A DNA stretch of 9,768 nt from assembly GCA_964435475.1 (NCBI GenBank), contig CAYSZB010000077.1:1-9768 (forward strand). The letters run 5' to 3'. Positions 1 to 7,372 of the stretch are shown here, piece by piece. Under the pieces are notes generated by a model. It was given only the letters and a program-made list of their open reading frames with translations, did not search any database and was not told where the DNA came from. This stretch comes from CAYSZB01 sp964435475 (GTDB lineage: Bacteria > Chloroflexota > Anaerolineae > Anaerolineales > Anaerolineaceae). Within the stretch, counting starts at the first letter, position 1. Every line of letters starts with the position of its first letter. The translations under genes were made by a program, and so were the position numbers.

Positions 1-7
1 TTTATTC

Positions 8-50
8 TGAGGCAACGTCCTTTTCTATAGTAAGATTATTTTTGAGGCAA
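8..50. repeat. Direct repeat pair TGAGGCAA upstream of the RHH regulator gene
   Basis: TGAGGCAA occurs at 8-15 and again at 43-50, 35 bp apart centre to centre, in the same orientation. The match extends to about 10 of 11 bases (TTyTGAGGCAA). Both copies lie upstream of the likely promoter of the ribbon-helix-helix gene. RHH proteins often bind short repeated sites near their own promoters, so these could be operator half-sites, but two octamers can also arise by chance. The rest of 1-83 shows no gene that can be supported. Confidence 0.2.
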
Positions 51-83
51 TTCGCCACCAGATTAAGCCATCCACTTAGATGT

Positions 84-89
84 TATAAT
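84..89 (+). promoter_or_regulatory. Candidate -10 box (TATAAT) for the RHH regulator gene
   Basis: A perfect TATAAT lies 35 bases upstream of the ATG at 125, with a second A/T-rich TATAAA at 92-97. No good TTGACA-like -35 element is present at 16-18 bp spacing (GATTAA at 61-66 is the best placed). Transcription starting near 96 would leave a leader of about 30 nt containing the strong ribosome binding site GGAAGGA at 111-117. Confidence 0.45.
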
Positions 90-124
90 GATATAAAATA
101 CCATCCAATTGGAAGGAATATTGT

Positions 125-511
125 ATGACCGAAACTGAAAAGATCACGATCAACGTAGGTATGCTGGACTTGGGCAGGATCGACCTGCTGGTTCAGGAGG
201 GTTTTTACACCAGCCGCACGGATTTCATTCGCACCGCCATCCGCAATCAGCTGGAAAAACAATCCGGCACCGTGGATCAGGTCGCCAGCCGCCGTGAAAT
301 GGTCATTGGCACCACCATGTACAGCCGCAAGGACCTCGAAGCGCTCAAAGCCAAAAAGCAACACCTCAACATCAAGGTGATTGGTCTTTTCATCCTTTCC
401 CCGGACATCAGCCCCGAACTTGCCCTTGCCACCATCGAATCTGTCACCCTCCATGGCGGTTTTAAAGCCCCGGAAGACGTAAAAAAAGCCCTTTCCGACC
501 GGGTCAGGTAG
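125..511 (+). CDS. Ribbon-helix-helix (CopG/NikR-type) transcriptional regulator, 128 aa
   Basis: Probable DNA-binding regulator of the ribbon-helix-helix class. The N-terminus has the expected order: a short beta strand that would insert in the DNA groove (KITINVG, residues 6-12), helix A (about 15-26, ending in a turn 'EGFYTSRTDF') and helix B (about 31-43, 'RTDFIRTAIRNQL'). This is the pattern of CopG, NikR and antitoxin-like proteins. Residues 55-125 form a second alpha/beta region ('HLNIKVIGLFILSPDISPEL...IESVTLHG') resembling C-terminal extensions seen on many RHH regulators. I see no NikR-like His/Cys metal cluster there. The start at 125 is fixed by GGAAGGA at 111-117, 7 nt upstream. 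The acyltransferase gene begins 28 bp downstream, so the two may be co-transcribed. No toxin gene is adjacent, so an antitoxin role is unlikely. The target genes and any ligand are unknown. Confidence 0.85.
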   Translation: MTETEKITINVGMLDLGRIDLLVQEGFYTSRTDFIRTAIRNQLEKQSGTVDQVASRREMVIGTTMYSRKDLEALKAKKQHLNIKVIGLFILSPDISPELALATIESVTLHGGFKAPEDVKKALSDRVR

Positions 512-539
512 GCCGAGCAATCATCAAAGACTCCGACCC

Positions 540-1445
540 ATGAAAAAGCCTGGTGATCCTGAGATCAAACAATTAAGCGAATCACTGATCGACGAGATGG
601 TAACCGCCATCGGCCTGCCGAAAAAACGCCTGTACCACAACCTCTTCCTCCTCCTCTTCTCAGGTATCACCACCCGATTTGCCCATGTTGGTCTCCCTTT
701 CGACAAGACCCTGGTCATTAAAGGGCTGCCTGCAGCCTGCCTGGGAACACTTGACTTGTTCTGCAACCCTGCACAAGTATCAGGTACTGAATTTATACCT
801 GCTGAGGGGCCTCTTCTTATTGCCTCTAATCACGCTGGAGCTTATGACGCCTTGCTGATCATGCGCCATGTCAACCGCCCGGATACGCATTGGATTTCCT
901 CCGAAATTCCATTTTTAGACTTATTACCGAACATACGACAACATATCTTTTTTGCCCCTCGCAAAGACGCCCTCGATCGTGCCCTGGCATTAGGCAATGC
1001 CATTAAACACTTAAGAAATGGTGGCGCTTTGCTATATTTTGCCTCGGGTCACCGTGATCCCGATCCGGCGGTCTTCCCCGGGGCAGAAGACGCCATGGAA
1101 GGCTGGCTGGATGTTTTTGAGACCTTCTTCAAGTATGTTCCAGGATTGCAGTTGATCCACAGCCTGGTCAGTGGCGTGGTTTCCTCCCATTGGGCACATC
1201 ACCCGCTCACCTGGTTTCGCCGCAAGCAGATTGACAAGCACCGCCTGGCTGAATTTGGCCAGGTGATCAGTCAGCTGCTCAAACCAGGAAAGCTTTTAGT
1301 TACACCCAGCATTTCTTTTAACCAACCAGCATCAGAAGACGAGTTAAGAAAAGAATCTGCCAATGGTTTCTTACGAGAAGTTGTCATTGCACATGGGAAA
1401 GCCCTTCTCCACTCCCACATCCAGGAATTCGGCGGCATGCTTTAG
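540..1445 (+). CDS. PlsC-like lysophospholipid/glycerolipid acyltransferase, 301 aa
   Basis: Probable membrane-associated acyltransferase of the PlsC/LPLAT superfamily, which transfers a fatty acyl group to a glycerophospholipid or another hydroxyl acceptor. The catalytic HX4D motif is visible as H98-A-G-A-Y-D103 in 'ASNHAGAYDAL', after a hydrophobic strand (PLLIAS). A second conserved block at 137-150 (FFAPRKDALDRALA) fits the acceptor-binding region. The usual FPEG(T/S)RS motif is replaced by 'YFASGHRDPDP' at 166-176, so this is a divergent subfamily. 'GPLLIASNHAGAYDALLI' aligns with the core of known PlsC proteins, and the total length is slightly above that of a simple PlsC (about 240-260). 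There is no signal peptide and no clear Shine-Dalgarno before ATG 540; translation may depend on the RHH gene ending 28 bp upstream. The exact substrate cannot be read from the sequence, and roles other than phosphatidate synthesis are possible. Confidence 0.8.
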   Translation: MKKPGDPEIKQLSESLIDEMVTAIGLPKKRLYHNLFLLLFSGITTRFAHVGLPFDKTLVIKGLPAACLGTLDLFCNPAQVSGTEFIPAEGPLLIASNHAGAYDALLIMRHVNRPDTHWISSEIPFLDLLPNIRQHIFFAPRKDALDRALALGNAIKHLRNGGALLYFASGHRDPDPAVFPGAEDAMEGWLDVFETFFKYVPGLQLIHSLVSGVVSSHWAHHPLTWFRRKQIDKHRLAEFGQVISQLLKPGKLLVTPSISFNQPASEDELRKESANGFLREVVIAHGKALLHSHIQEFGGML

Positions 1446-1510
1446 CCTGGCATGCATCGGCTGGTTCATCGTATTTCCACCTAAATCACCAAATTTAATC
1501 CATCAAAGTT

Positions 1511-1530
1511 GAAGTACTTCTTTTTCCTTT
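1511..1530 (+). terminator. Weak candidate terminator: short palindrome followed by T-rich stretch
   Basis: GAAGTACTTC at 1511-1520 is a perfect 10-bp palindrome followed by TTTTTCCTTT. It is the only terminator-like element between the acyltransferase and dinG genes, but the stem is very short once a minimal loop is allowed, so true termination here is doubtful. Another hairpin (GCATGC at 1435-1440 and 1450-1455) overlaps the acyltransferase stop codon but has no T-tract. Confidence 0.2.
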
Positions 1531-1577
1531 AAGCTTTACACTTTCAGCTATAGACTGTCTTGCATTCCTTTCCTTGA

Positions 1578-1583
1578 TATAAT
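1578..1583 (+). promoter_or_regulatory. -10 box (TATAAT) placed for leaderless transcription of dinG
   Basis: A perfect TATAAT ends 7 bases before the ATG at 1591. Initiation at the usual distance downstream of a -10 box would fall on or next to the A of the start codon. The 7 bases between (CCTTCCC) are pyrimidine-only and contain no Shine-Dalgarno sequence. Both facts fit a leaderless mRNA. The -35 region at 17 bp spacing (CTGTCT) is poor. Confidence 0.55.
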
Positions 1584-1590
1584 CCTTCCC

Positions 1591-4392
1591 ATGCCTTCTT
1601 ACATCGCCCTGGATATTGAAACAACCGGCCTGGACCCCCTCCGCGATTCGATCATCGAGATCGGCGCAGTCAGGTTCAACGAAAAACGCGTGGAAGCAGA
1701 GTGGTCAACCCTGGTCAACCCGCGCGTCCCCATCTCCCATTTCATCACTCACCTGACCGGCATCACCAATGCCATGGTGCAAAATGCCCCTCTCCTGTCA
1801 GAAGTGCTTCAAGAACTGATCTCCTTTTGTGGCGACCTGCCGATCGTTGGCCATAACATCAGTTTTGACCTTGCTTTTATCAACAAAGCCGGCGCACTCA
1901 AATACAACTCATCCATCGACACCTACGAACTGGCATCCGTCCTCCTACCGACTGCCAGCCGATACAACCTGGGTGCCCTGGCACAACAACTGGGCATTCT
2001 GCAGCCTGCCACCCATCGCGCCCTTGATGACGCCCGCGCCACCCAGGCGGTATACAGCGAACTGATCAACCGTGCCCAGCAACTACCCATCGAAGTGGTC
2101 GCCGAGATCGTCCGCCTCAGCCGCGATCTCGATTGGAAAGCCGAGATCCCCTTCAAACAGGTCCTGGCAATGCTCTCCAAAGCACCTGTGAAACCCAAAC
2201 AGGGTCTTCCCGGTGTGGAGACTGGTCCGCTCTTTGCCACATCTACATCTCCCCATGTCGCTCCGCTCATCCCCAATGACACCATCATCCCCATTGATAT
2301 CGATGAAGCAGCTGCCTGTCTTGAACATGGCGGGGCATTCTCAAAGCACTTTCCCGAGTTTGAATACCGCTCCCAACAGGTCGATATGCTCCGGGCTGTT
2401 GCCAGTGCCTTCTCAACCTCTCAACACCTCATGGTCGAAGCCGGCACCGGCACCGGCAAGTCCTTTGCCTACCTGGTCCCCGCTGCAGTCTGGTCAATGC
2501 AAAACAACGCCAGGGTGGTCATCTCCACCAACACCATCAACTTGCAGGACCAGTTGATCAGCAAGGATATCCCCGATATGTGCCGTGCCCTGGACCTTCC
2601 CCTCAGGGCTGCCGTCCTCAAAGGTCGGGGTAACTACCTTTGCCCCCGCCGCCTGGCAATGCTTCGCAAACGCGGTCCAGATAATAACGAAGAGATGCGT
2701 GTTCTTGGCAAGGTGCTCGTCTGGTTGCTTCAAAGCAATAGTGGCGACCGCTCCGAGATCAATCTCAATGGGCCTGTCGAGCGCATGGTCTGGTCCCGTC
2801 TATCAGCTGAAGATGAGAACTGTAAACTGGAAACCTGTCTCAAGCGCACAGGGGGGCGCTGCCCATTCTATCGTGCCCGCATGGCAGCAGAAAGCGCCCA
2901 TGTCCTGATCGTTAACCATGCCCTCCTGCTGGCAGATGCTGCCATGAGCAACCGCGTCCTGCCAACCTATAGCTACCTGGTTGTCGATGAAGCCCACCAT
3001 CTCGAGGCTGCCACTACCGATGCCATGTCCTTCAAGATCCGCGCAAATGACATCACCCGTCTGATCCGTGAGTTGGGCAGTGACGAAAGTGGCATTTTCA
3101 GCAATGTTCTAACCCTTTGTCGTGATTTTCTCCCCCCCTCAGACCTGGCAGTCCTCGAAAAGCTGGTCTCCCAAGCAACCGATCTCGCCTTCCGCTTTGA
3201 CAACCAGGCAACCGAATATTTCAGTGCCCTCTCAACCTTCCTCGAGGAACTGCGCGAAGGCAAGCCCATCGGTACTTATGCCCAACAGGAACGCATCCTG
3301 CCCTCAACCCGCAAGCTGCCCTTCTGGCTGGACGTGGAGGTCACCTGGGAGAATGCCAACGAAAGCCTGAAATCCCTCGCCAATCACATCAAAAAGATCC
3401 GTGAGCCCCTCGGCAACCTGGTTGCCAATGGGGTGGAAGAAGCGGAGGACCTTGCGGGCATCCTCGGCACCATGCTGATGACCTTCGATGAGATCAGCAA
3501 CAACCTTACAGCCCTCACCCTCGAACCGGAAGAAAATCGCATCTACTGGGTCGAGTTGGATCCTCTTCGTGCCCGCATCACCCTCCAGGTTGCCCCCTTG
3601 CACATTGGCACCCTGATGGAAAAATACCTGTGGTTCGAAAAATCAAGCGTCATCCTCACCTCAGCCACCCTCACCACCAATGGTGAGTTTGACTACCTTA
3701 GGCGTCGCCTGAACGCCCAGGACGCAGACGAATTGACCGTCGGCTCGCCCTTTGATTACGAAAATGCCGCCCTTATCTACATCGCCACCGATGTCCCTGA
3801 ACCCAATGATAACAATGGGCACCAAAAGGCGGTTGAAAACGCCCTGGTGAACCTGGCAAAGGCCACCGGCGGACGCATGCTGGCTCTTTTCACCTCGTAT
3901 GCCCAACTGCAAAAGACCGCCCAGGCCATCGAAAGTCCCCTTGCCAGGGCGGATATTGCTGTTTTTGAGCAGGGCGAAGGCGCCTCCGCCAGTTCCCTCC
4001 TGGATAACTTCAAAGAGACCGAGCGGGCTGTACTTCTGGGCACACGCGCCTTTTGGGAAGGGGTGGATGTTCCCGGTGAAGCCCTCTCGGTGCTGGCGAT
4101 CGCCAAATTACCCTTTGATGTGCCCTCAGACCCGATCATCGCTGCCCGTGCCGAAACTTTTGATGACCCCTTCAACGAATACAGCTTACCCGAAGCCATC
4201 TTACGCTTCCGCCAGGGTTTTGGCCGCCTGATCCGCACCCAGACCGATCGTGGCATCGTCGTCATCCTCGACAAACGCATTCTCACCAAGCGCTACGGCC
4301 GCTTTTTCATCGATTCCCTGCCCACCTGCCAGGTCGTTGAAAGTTCCATCCTTCACTTGCCCATGCATGCCAAACGCTGGCTGAACCTGTAA
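1591..4392 (+). CDS. dinG: DinG-family ATP-dependent helicase with N-terminal DEDDh 3'-5' exonuclease domain, 933 aa
   Basis: Cytoplasmic nucleic-acid enzyme of the DnaQ-DinG fusion type. Residues 1-165 are a DEDDh exonuclease: motif I DIETTG with D8 and E10, motif II 'GHNISFD' with D93, motif III H142-R-A-L-D-D147. Residues 255-930 are an XPD/DinG-type superfamily 2 helicase: Walker A AGTGTGKS (284-291), DEAH box (466-469), 'TSATL' (690-694), 'GTRAFWEGVDVPG' (817-829) and the arginine-finger motif 'QGFGRLIR' (875-882). Four cysteines, C351, C411, C416 and C424, sit between Walker A and the DEAH box where this family binds its 4Fe-4S cluster. The family unwinds DNA 5'-3' and acts on R-loops and stalled forks. 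Length matches the Bacillus-type fusion (about 930). All catalytic and cluster residues appear intact. The start is chosen because the exonuclease strand begins four residues in. The gene stands alone; codons are strongly C-ending (GCC, CTC, ATC). Confidence 0.95.
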   Translation: MPSYIALDIETTGLDPLRDSIIEIGAVRFNEKRVEAEWSTLVNPRVPISHFITHLTGITNAMVQNAPLLSEVLQELISFCGDLPIVGHNISFDLAFINKAGALKYNSSIDTYELASVLLPTASRYNLGALAQQLGILQPATHRALDDARATQAVYSELINRAQQLPIEVVAEIVRLSRDLDWKAEIPFKQVLAMLSKAPVKPKQGLPGVETGPLFATSTSPHVAPLIPNDTIIPIDIDEAAACLEHGGAFSKHFPEFEYRSQQVDMLRAVASAFSTSQHLMVEAGTGTGKSFAYLVPAAVWSMQNNARVVISTNTINLQDQLISKDIPDMCRALDLPLRAAVLKGRGNYLCPRRLAMLRKRGPDNNEEMRVLGKVLVWLLQSNSGDRSEINLNGPVERMVWSRLSAEDENCKLETCLKRTGGRCPFYRARMAAESAHVLIVNHALLLADAAMSNRVLPTYSYLVVDEAHHLEAATTDAMSFKIRANDITRLIRELGSDESGIFSNVLTLCRDFLPPSDLAVLEKLVSQATDLAFRFDNQATEYFSALSTFLEELREGKPIGTYAQQERILPSTRKLPFWLDVEVTWENANESLKSLANHIKKIREPLGNLVANGVEEAEDLAGILGTMLMTFDEISNNLTALTLEPEENRIYWVELDPLRARITLQVAPLHIGTLMEKYLWFEKSSVILTSATLTTNGEFDYLRRRLNAQDADELTVGSPFDYENAALIYIATDVPEPNDNNGHQKAVENALVNLAKATGGRMLALFTSYAQLQKTAQAIESPLARADIAVFEQGEGASASSLLDNFKETERAVLLGTRAFWEGVDVPGEALSVLAIAKLPFDVPSDPIIAARAETFDDPFNEYSLPEAILRFRQGFGRLIRTQTDRGIVVILDKRILTKRYGRFFIDSLPTCQVVESSILHLPMHAKRWLNL

Positions 4393-4441
4393 AAATTGCA
4401 CCGCTGAGCTTCTTAAATACGCTTTCTACTGTATTACCATG

Positions 4442-4469
4442 TTTACTCCACTAAAAAGTGGTATATACT
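4442..4469 (+). promoter_or_regulatory. Candidate promoter of the subtilase gene, with a hairpin in its spacer
   Basis: TTTACT (4442-4447) and TATACT (4464-4469) are separated by 16 bp and resemble a sigma-70 promoter. The spacer contains the perfect inverted repeat CCACT-AAAA-AGTGG (4448-4461), which could be a small operator. Initiation near 4476 would give a leader of about 85 nt before the ATG at 4562. Confidence 0.4.
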
Positions 4470-4561
4470 AAATAATAGACATGGTTTTCCTTTCTGGCTT
4501 TACTTTCTTACCGGGAATGGAACCAATCGAGATCATGAATTCTTTTCTGGAAGGAGTAAGC

Positions 4562-6499
4562 ATGAAAACACCATCTAAATTGTTTTCAGTGGTACTTATC
4601 TTAGCCTTGGTCCTGACGATCTTTTCTTTTTCACCCGCCTCATCAAATTCCTCCATGGAAAAGGTGCGGGTCATGATCCAGTACAAATCGGGTCAAAAGG
4701 CACCCGTCTCCCAATTCGTGGCTAATGCAGGTGCAGAAGTGCATTATGAATTCGATGAACTGGATACTCTGGTCATCACCATCCCTACCGTGGCACTTCA
4801 GGGTATTGAACGTAACCCAAATGTCATCTTTGTTGAAGAGGACCCCCTCCGTTACCTGGTTCAGGATATCCCTCCCCAGGAAGGCCTTGTTGAAAAGATC
4901 TCTGACTTTACACCCCAGGATATCATCCTCCCCAGTGGCCAGACTATTCCCTATGGGATTGACCTGGTCCAGGCACGCCAGGTCTGGGATCAAAATTTGG
5001 ATGGTGCGATCGATCCTGGTGCACCAACCGGCTCAGGCAAACTCATCTGCATCATCGATTCAGGTCTGTACACAGCGCATGAAGACTTTGCTGGTGTAAC
5101 CATCGTTGGCGGTTGGCCAACCTCTGGCACCTATCCATACAATAGCGACGGACTGGGTCATGGAACACATGTTGCAGGAACCATTGCCGCCATGAACAAC
5201 AATTTGGGAGTTGTTGGCGTGACACCTGGCACTGTGAACTTATTCGTCGTTAGGGTTTTTAATGATTCTGGGGGATGGGTTAATGCTTCATCATTAGTTG
5301 CTGCAGCAAATCAATGCCGTGATAATGGAGCAGACATCATCAGCATGAGCCTCAGTGGGCCGCGAGCCAGCAGAGCTGAAAGGCTCGCTTTTGATGGCTA
5401 TTACAATACCAATGGCATCCTCTCCATTGCTGCTGCCAGCAACGACGGCACAAAAGATTTAGCCTATCCGGCATCCTATGACTCGGTCATCTCTGTCGGA
5501 GCGCTTGACGAAAGTATGGCATGGGCGGATTTCTCGAACTACAATGCCCAGGTTGAGCTCTCTGCCCCTGGTGTGGATGTAACCAGCACGGTTCCTTTTA
5601 TCGAAACAAACAGCGTGACAATTGGCACCGATACATGGTCTGCCAATCACATAGAATTCTCTGCACGTGGAACAGCAACCGGATTATTGGTGTCTGGTGG
5701 TCTTTGCGCAACAGCTGGCGCCTGGTCAGGCAAAGTGGTGCTCTGTGAAAGGGGAACCAATTCTTTTTATCAGAAAGTAAATGCAGTGCAAACCGGTGGT
5801 GGAGTTGCCGCCTTGATCTACAATAATGCACCGGGTAATTTCCTGGGCACACTCGACCCCGAAACCTCAACGATCATCGGTCTCAGTTTGAGTCAGGAGG
5901 ATGGACAATACCTGCTTGCCAACCATCTCAATCAATCAACATCAGTTTACAGCCATGTGGCTTTCCCACAATCAGGTTACGAAGCCTGGTCTGGCACATC
6001 CATGGCAACACCCCACGTTTCAGCGGTAGCCGCCCTCGTCTGGTCATGCTCTCCTGATTTGACCAACATTGAATTACGCACTGCCCTGGATAACACTGCC
6101 CTGGATCTCGGCACTGCCGGCAGAGATGTCTATTATGGGTTTGGCTTGGTCCAGGCCAAGGCTGCCTGTGATAGCATACTGCCAACAGCCATAGACCTGA
6201 TTTCCTTCACTGCCACACCCGCTAAAAGATCGATCGTCCTCAATTGGGAAACAGCCAGCGAGATCGACAACCTTGGTTTTAATATTTACCGTGCCACCTC
6301 CGAAACCGGCCCCCGCACAAAGCTCAACGACTCTTTGATCCGCACCGATCTTCCACTTGGAAGCTTCGAAGGCTCGATCTACACCTACGTGGATACGAAC
6401 CTCAAATTCCGCACAGTTTATTATTACTGGTTGGAGGATGTGGACATTTACTTAACAACCACCCTTTACGGACCCGCTTCTGCAATGCCTTTAAAATAA
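4562..6499 (+). CDS. Secreted subtilisin-like serine protease (S8) with PA insert and C-terminal Fn3-like domain, 645 aa
   Basis: Extracellular serine endopeptidase precursor. Residues 1-28 form a signal peptide (KTPSK then a hydrophobic core ending near SPASS). Residues 35-97 resemble an inhibitor I9 propeptide. The S8 domain carries the triad D166 (IIDSG), H200 (GHGTHVAGT) and S480 (GTSMATPH), with oxyanion Asn N294 (AASND). A PA domain of about 100 residues (roughly 360-465, including 'WSGKVVLCERGTNSF' and 'GGGVAALIYNN') lies between the Asn and Ser blocks, as in many large bacterial and plant subtilases; it usually affects substrate access. Residues 545-645 are an Fn3-like domain (NWETASEIDNLGFNIYRA, YYYWLEDVD) frequent in Chloroflexota exoproteins. 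No membrane anchor follows it, so the enzyme is probably released. The start at 4562 is set by AAGGAG at 4551-4556, 5 nt upstream, and by the signal peptide. An upstream in-frame ATG (4481) would add 27 residues before it. An EF-hand-like stretch lies at 143-151. Confidence 0.93.
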   Translation: MKTPSKLFSVVLILALVLTIFSFSPASSNSSMEKVRVMIQYKSGQKAPVSQFVANAGAEVHYEFDELDTLVITIPTVALQGIERNPNVIFVEEDPLRYLVQDIPPQEGLVEKISDFTPQDIILPSGQTIPYGIDLVQARQVWDQNLDGAIDPGAPTGSGKLICIIDSGLYTAHEDFAGVTIVGGWPTSGTYPYNSDGLGHGTHVAGTIAAMNNNLGVVGVTPGTVNLFVVRVFNDSGGWVNASSLVAAANQCRDNGADIISMSLSGPRASRAERLAFDGYYNTNGILSIAAASNDGTKDLAYPASYDSVISVGALDESMAWADFSNYNAQVELSAPGVDVTSTVPFIETNSVTIGTDTWSANHIEFSARGTATGLLVSGGLCATAGAWSGKVVLCERGTNSFYQKVNAVQTGGGVAALIYNNAPGNFLGTLDPETSTIIGLSLSQEDGQYLLANHLNQSTSVYSHVAFPQSGYEAWSGTSMATPHVSAVAALVWSCSPDLTNIELRTALDNTALDLGTAGRDVYYGFGLVQAKAACDSILPTAIDLISFTATPAKRSIVLNWETASEIDNLGFNIYRATSETGPRTKLNDSLIRTDLPLGSFEGSIYTYVDTNLKFRTVYYYWLEDVDIYLTTTLYGPASAMPLK

Positions 6500-6519
6500 G
6501 AATTGATCATCTCAACAAG

Positions 6520-6550
6520 AAACTGGCAGGTCATGATACCTGCCAGTTTT
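6520..6550 (+). terminator. Rho-independent terminator of the subtilase gene
   Basis: A perfect 12-bp stem (AAACTGGCAGGT at 6520-6531 with its complement at 6538-6549) closes a 6-base loop (CATGAT) and runs into TTTTCTGTT. It begins 20 bp after the TAA of the subtilase gene. The stem is long and G/C-rich in its middle; the T-tract is short but adequate. It separates the protease from the lipoprotein genes downstream. Confidence 0.85.
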
Positions 6551-6587
6551 CTGTTATCGATTTTTAGTCTGTTTTCATTTTTTCAGA

Positions 6588-6593
6588 TATAAT
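6588..6593 (+). promoter_or_regulatory. Candidate -10 box (TATAAT) upstream of the first lipoprotein gene
   Basis: TATAAT follows CAGA in a T-rich stretch just past the terminator. The -35 position at 17 bp spacing (TAGTCT) is poor. A start near 6600 would leave a leader of about 90 nt before ATG 6689; I see no convincing structure in that leader. Confidence 0.4.
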
Positions 6594-6688
6594 GAATTTG
6601 TAATCTGGACTTACAACATTTACTTTTTCTTCTAGAGAAAATACACCCGACATAGCATAACCAATACTTAAAACCAGTGAGGTGTGCA

Positions 6689-7372
6689 ATGAAGCGATTA
6701 AACATATCAACTCGAAATGTAACTCTTATTCTGCTGATCCTGACAGGAATGTTAATAGTTTCCCTGGCTTGCAGTTTGAGCAATTTTGAGATTTGGTCCG
6801 CCAGTCGGGTAATGGATGATACTGAGCGGGAAAGTGTTGTCAACACCGCTGTTTCGATCAATGCGGAAGCGACAGCTCGATCCCTTCCCCCTGTTATCGA
6901 TGATGAATTGATACCCAACAGTGCACAGGAATATGCCTGGCAATTTGGCACACGCTGTATCGATGCCCCGGGTGAAGACCCGTGTCCCCTGGATGCCTGT
7001 GTTGTAGCTACTGATCAGTACAATGCGAATTACACAGTGACTTCGGAGCTTTTTGGGAAAGCAAACACTGATAATTACCAGTGTTGTGCAGCTTTTTCAT
7101 TCACTAACAACAGCGCTGATGAAATAGCTTTAATGGCTTACTACCCTGAAATAAATAGCTGGAGAAGTACTTTGATCCACCAAAATTCGGTAGTAAATTG
7201 GGAAAATTGCTCTGTGTCCTATTCAAGGCATGATGGCGAGGTCAGTGTTATTGAGGGTATCAACCAGATCATTGTCACTTATTACAACCCCCACTGCGAT
7301 TGGCTTGAGCACAGCGAACAAGGGTTACAAAAATACATCGTCAACATCGCCAGGCCCTGCATCCCGGATTGA
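6689..7372 (+). CDS. Cysteine-rich putative lipoprotein of unknown function, 227 aa
   Basis: Exported protein that I do not recognise. A basic N-terminus (KRLNISTR) is followed by a hydrophobic segment (residues 11-27) ending in 'IVSLAC' with C28. Its -3 residue is Ser rather than Leu, so it is a slightly off-consensus lipobox; a plain signal peptide or anchor is the alternative. The exported part has eight more cysteines: C90, C99, C104, the adjacent pair C132-C133, C174, C203 and C224. The even number would allow four disulfides. Residues 40-80 look polar and perhaps flexible; the folded domain seems to be about 85-227, rich in aromatic residues and Asn. The ATG at 6689 is preferred over an in-frame GTG at 6677 because GAGGTG (6679-6684) then serves as ribosome binding site. 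Base composition is more A+T-rich than in dinG, and a second lipoprotein gene follows after 126 bp. Confidence 0.75.
   Translation: MKRLNISTRNVTLILLILTGMLIVSLACSLSNFEIWSASRVMDDTERESVVNTAVSINAEATARSLPPVIDDELIPNSAQEYAWQFGTRCIDAPGEDPCPLDACVVATDQYNANYTVTSELFGKANTDNYQCCAAFSFTNNSADEIALMAYYPEINSWRSTLIHQNSVVNWENCSVSYSRHDGEVSVIEGINQIIVTYYNPHCDWLEHSEQGLQKYIVNIARPCIPD

Noticed and set aside
83..520. Minus-strand open frame of 145 codons opposite the RHH gene
   Set aside because: The plus-strand frame shows a clear ribbon-helix-helix fold and a strong ribosome binding site; the opposite frame is Gly/Phe/Ala-rich with no domain.
1435..1455. GCATGC pair forming a hairpin over the acyltransferase stop codon
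   Set aside because: Each copy is itself a palindrome and there is no T-tract after it, so it is not supported as a terminator.
3777..4289. Long minus-strand open frame of 170 codons inside dinG
   Set aside because: It lies antisense to conserved helicase motifs, encodes an Arg/Ser/Ala-rich sequence with no recognisable domain, and is expected from the C-ending codon bias of dinG.
4481..4561. Upstream in-frame ATG extending the subtilase by 27 residues
   Set aside because: It has no ribosome binding site and would push the signal peptide inward, whereas ATG 4562 has AAGGAG at ideal spacing and directly begins a normal signal peptide.
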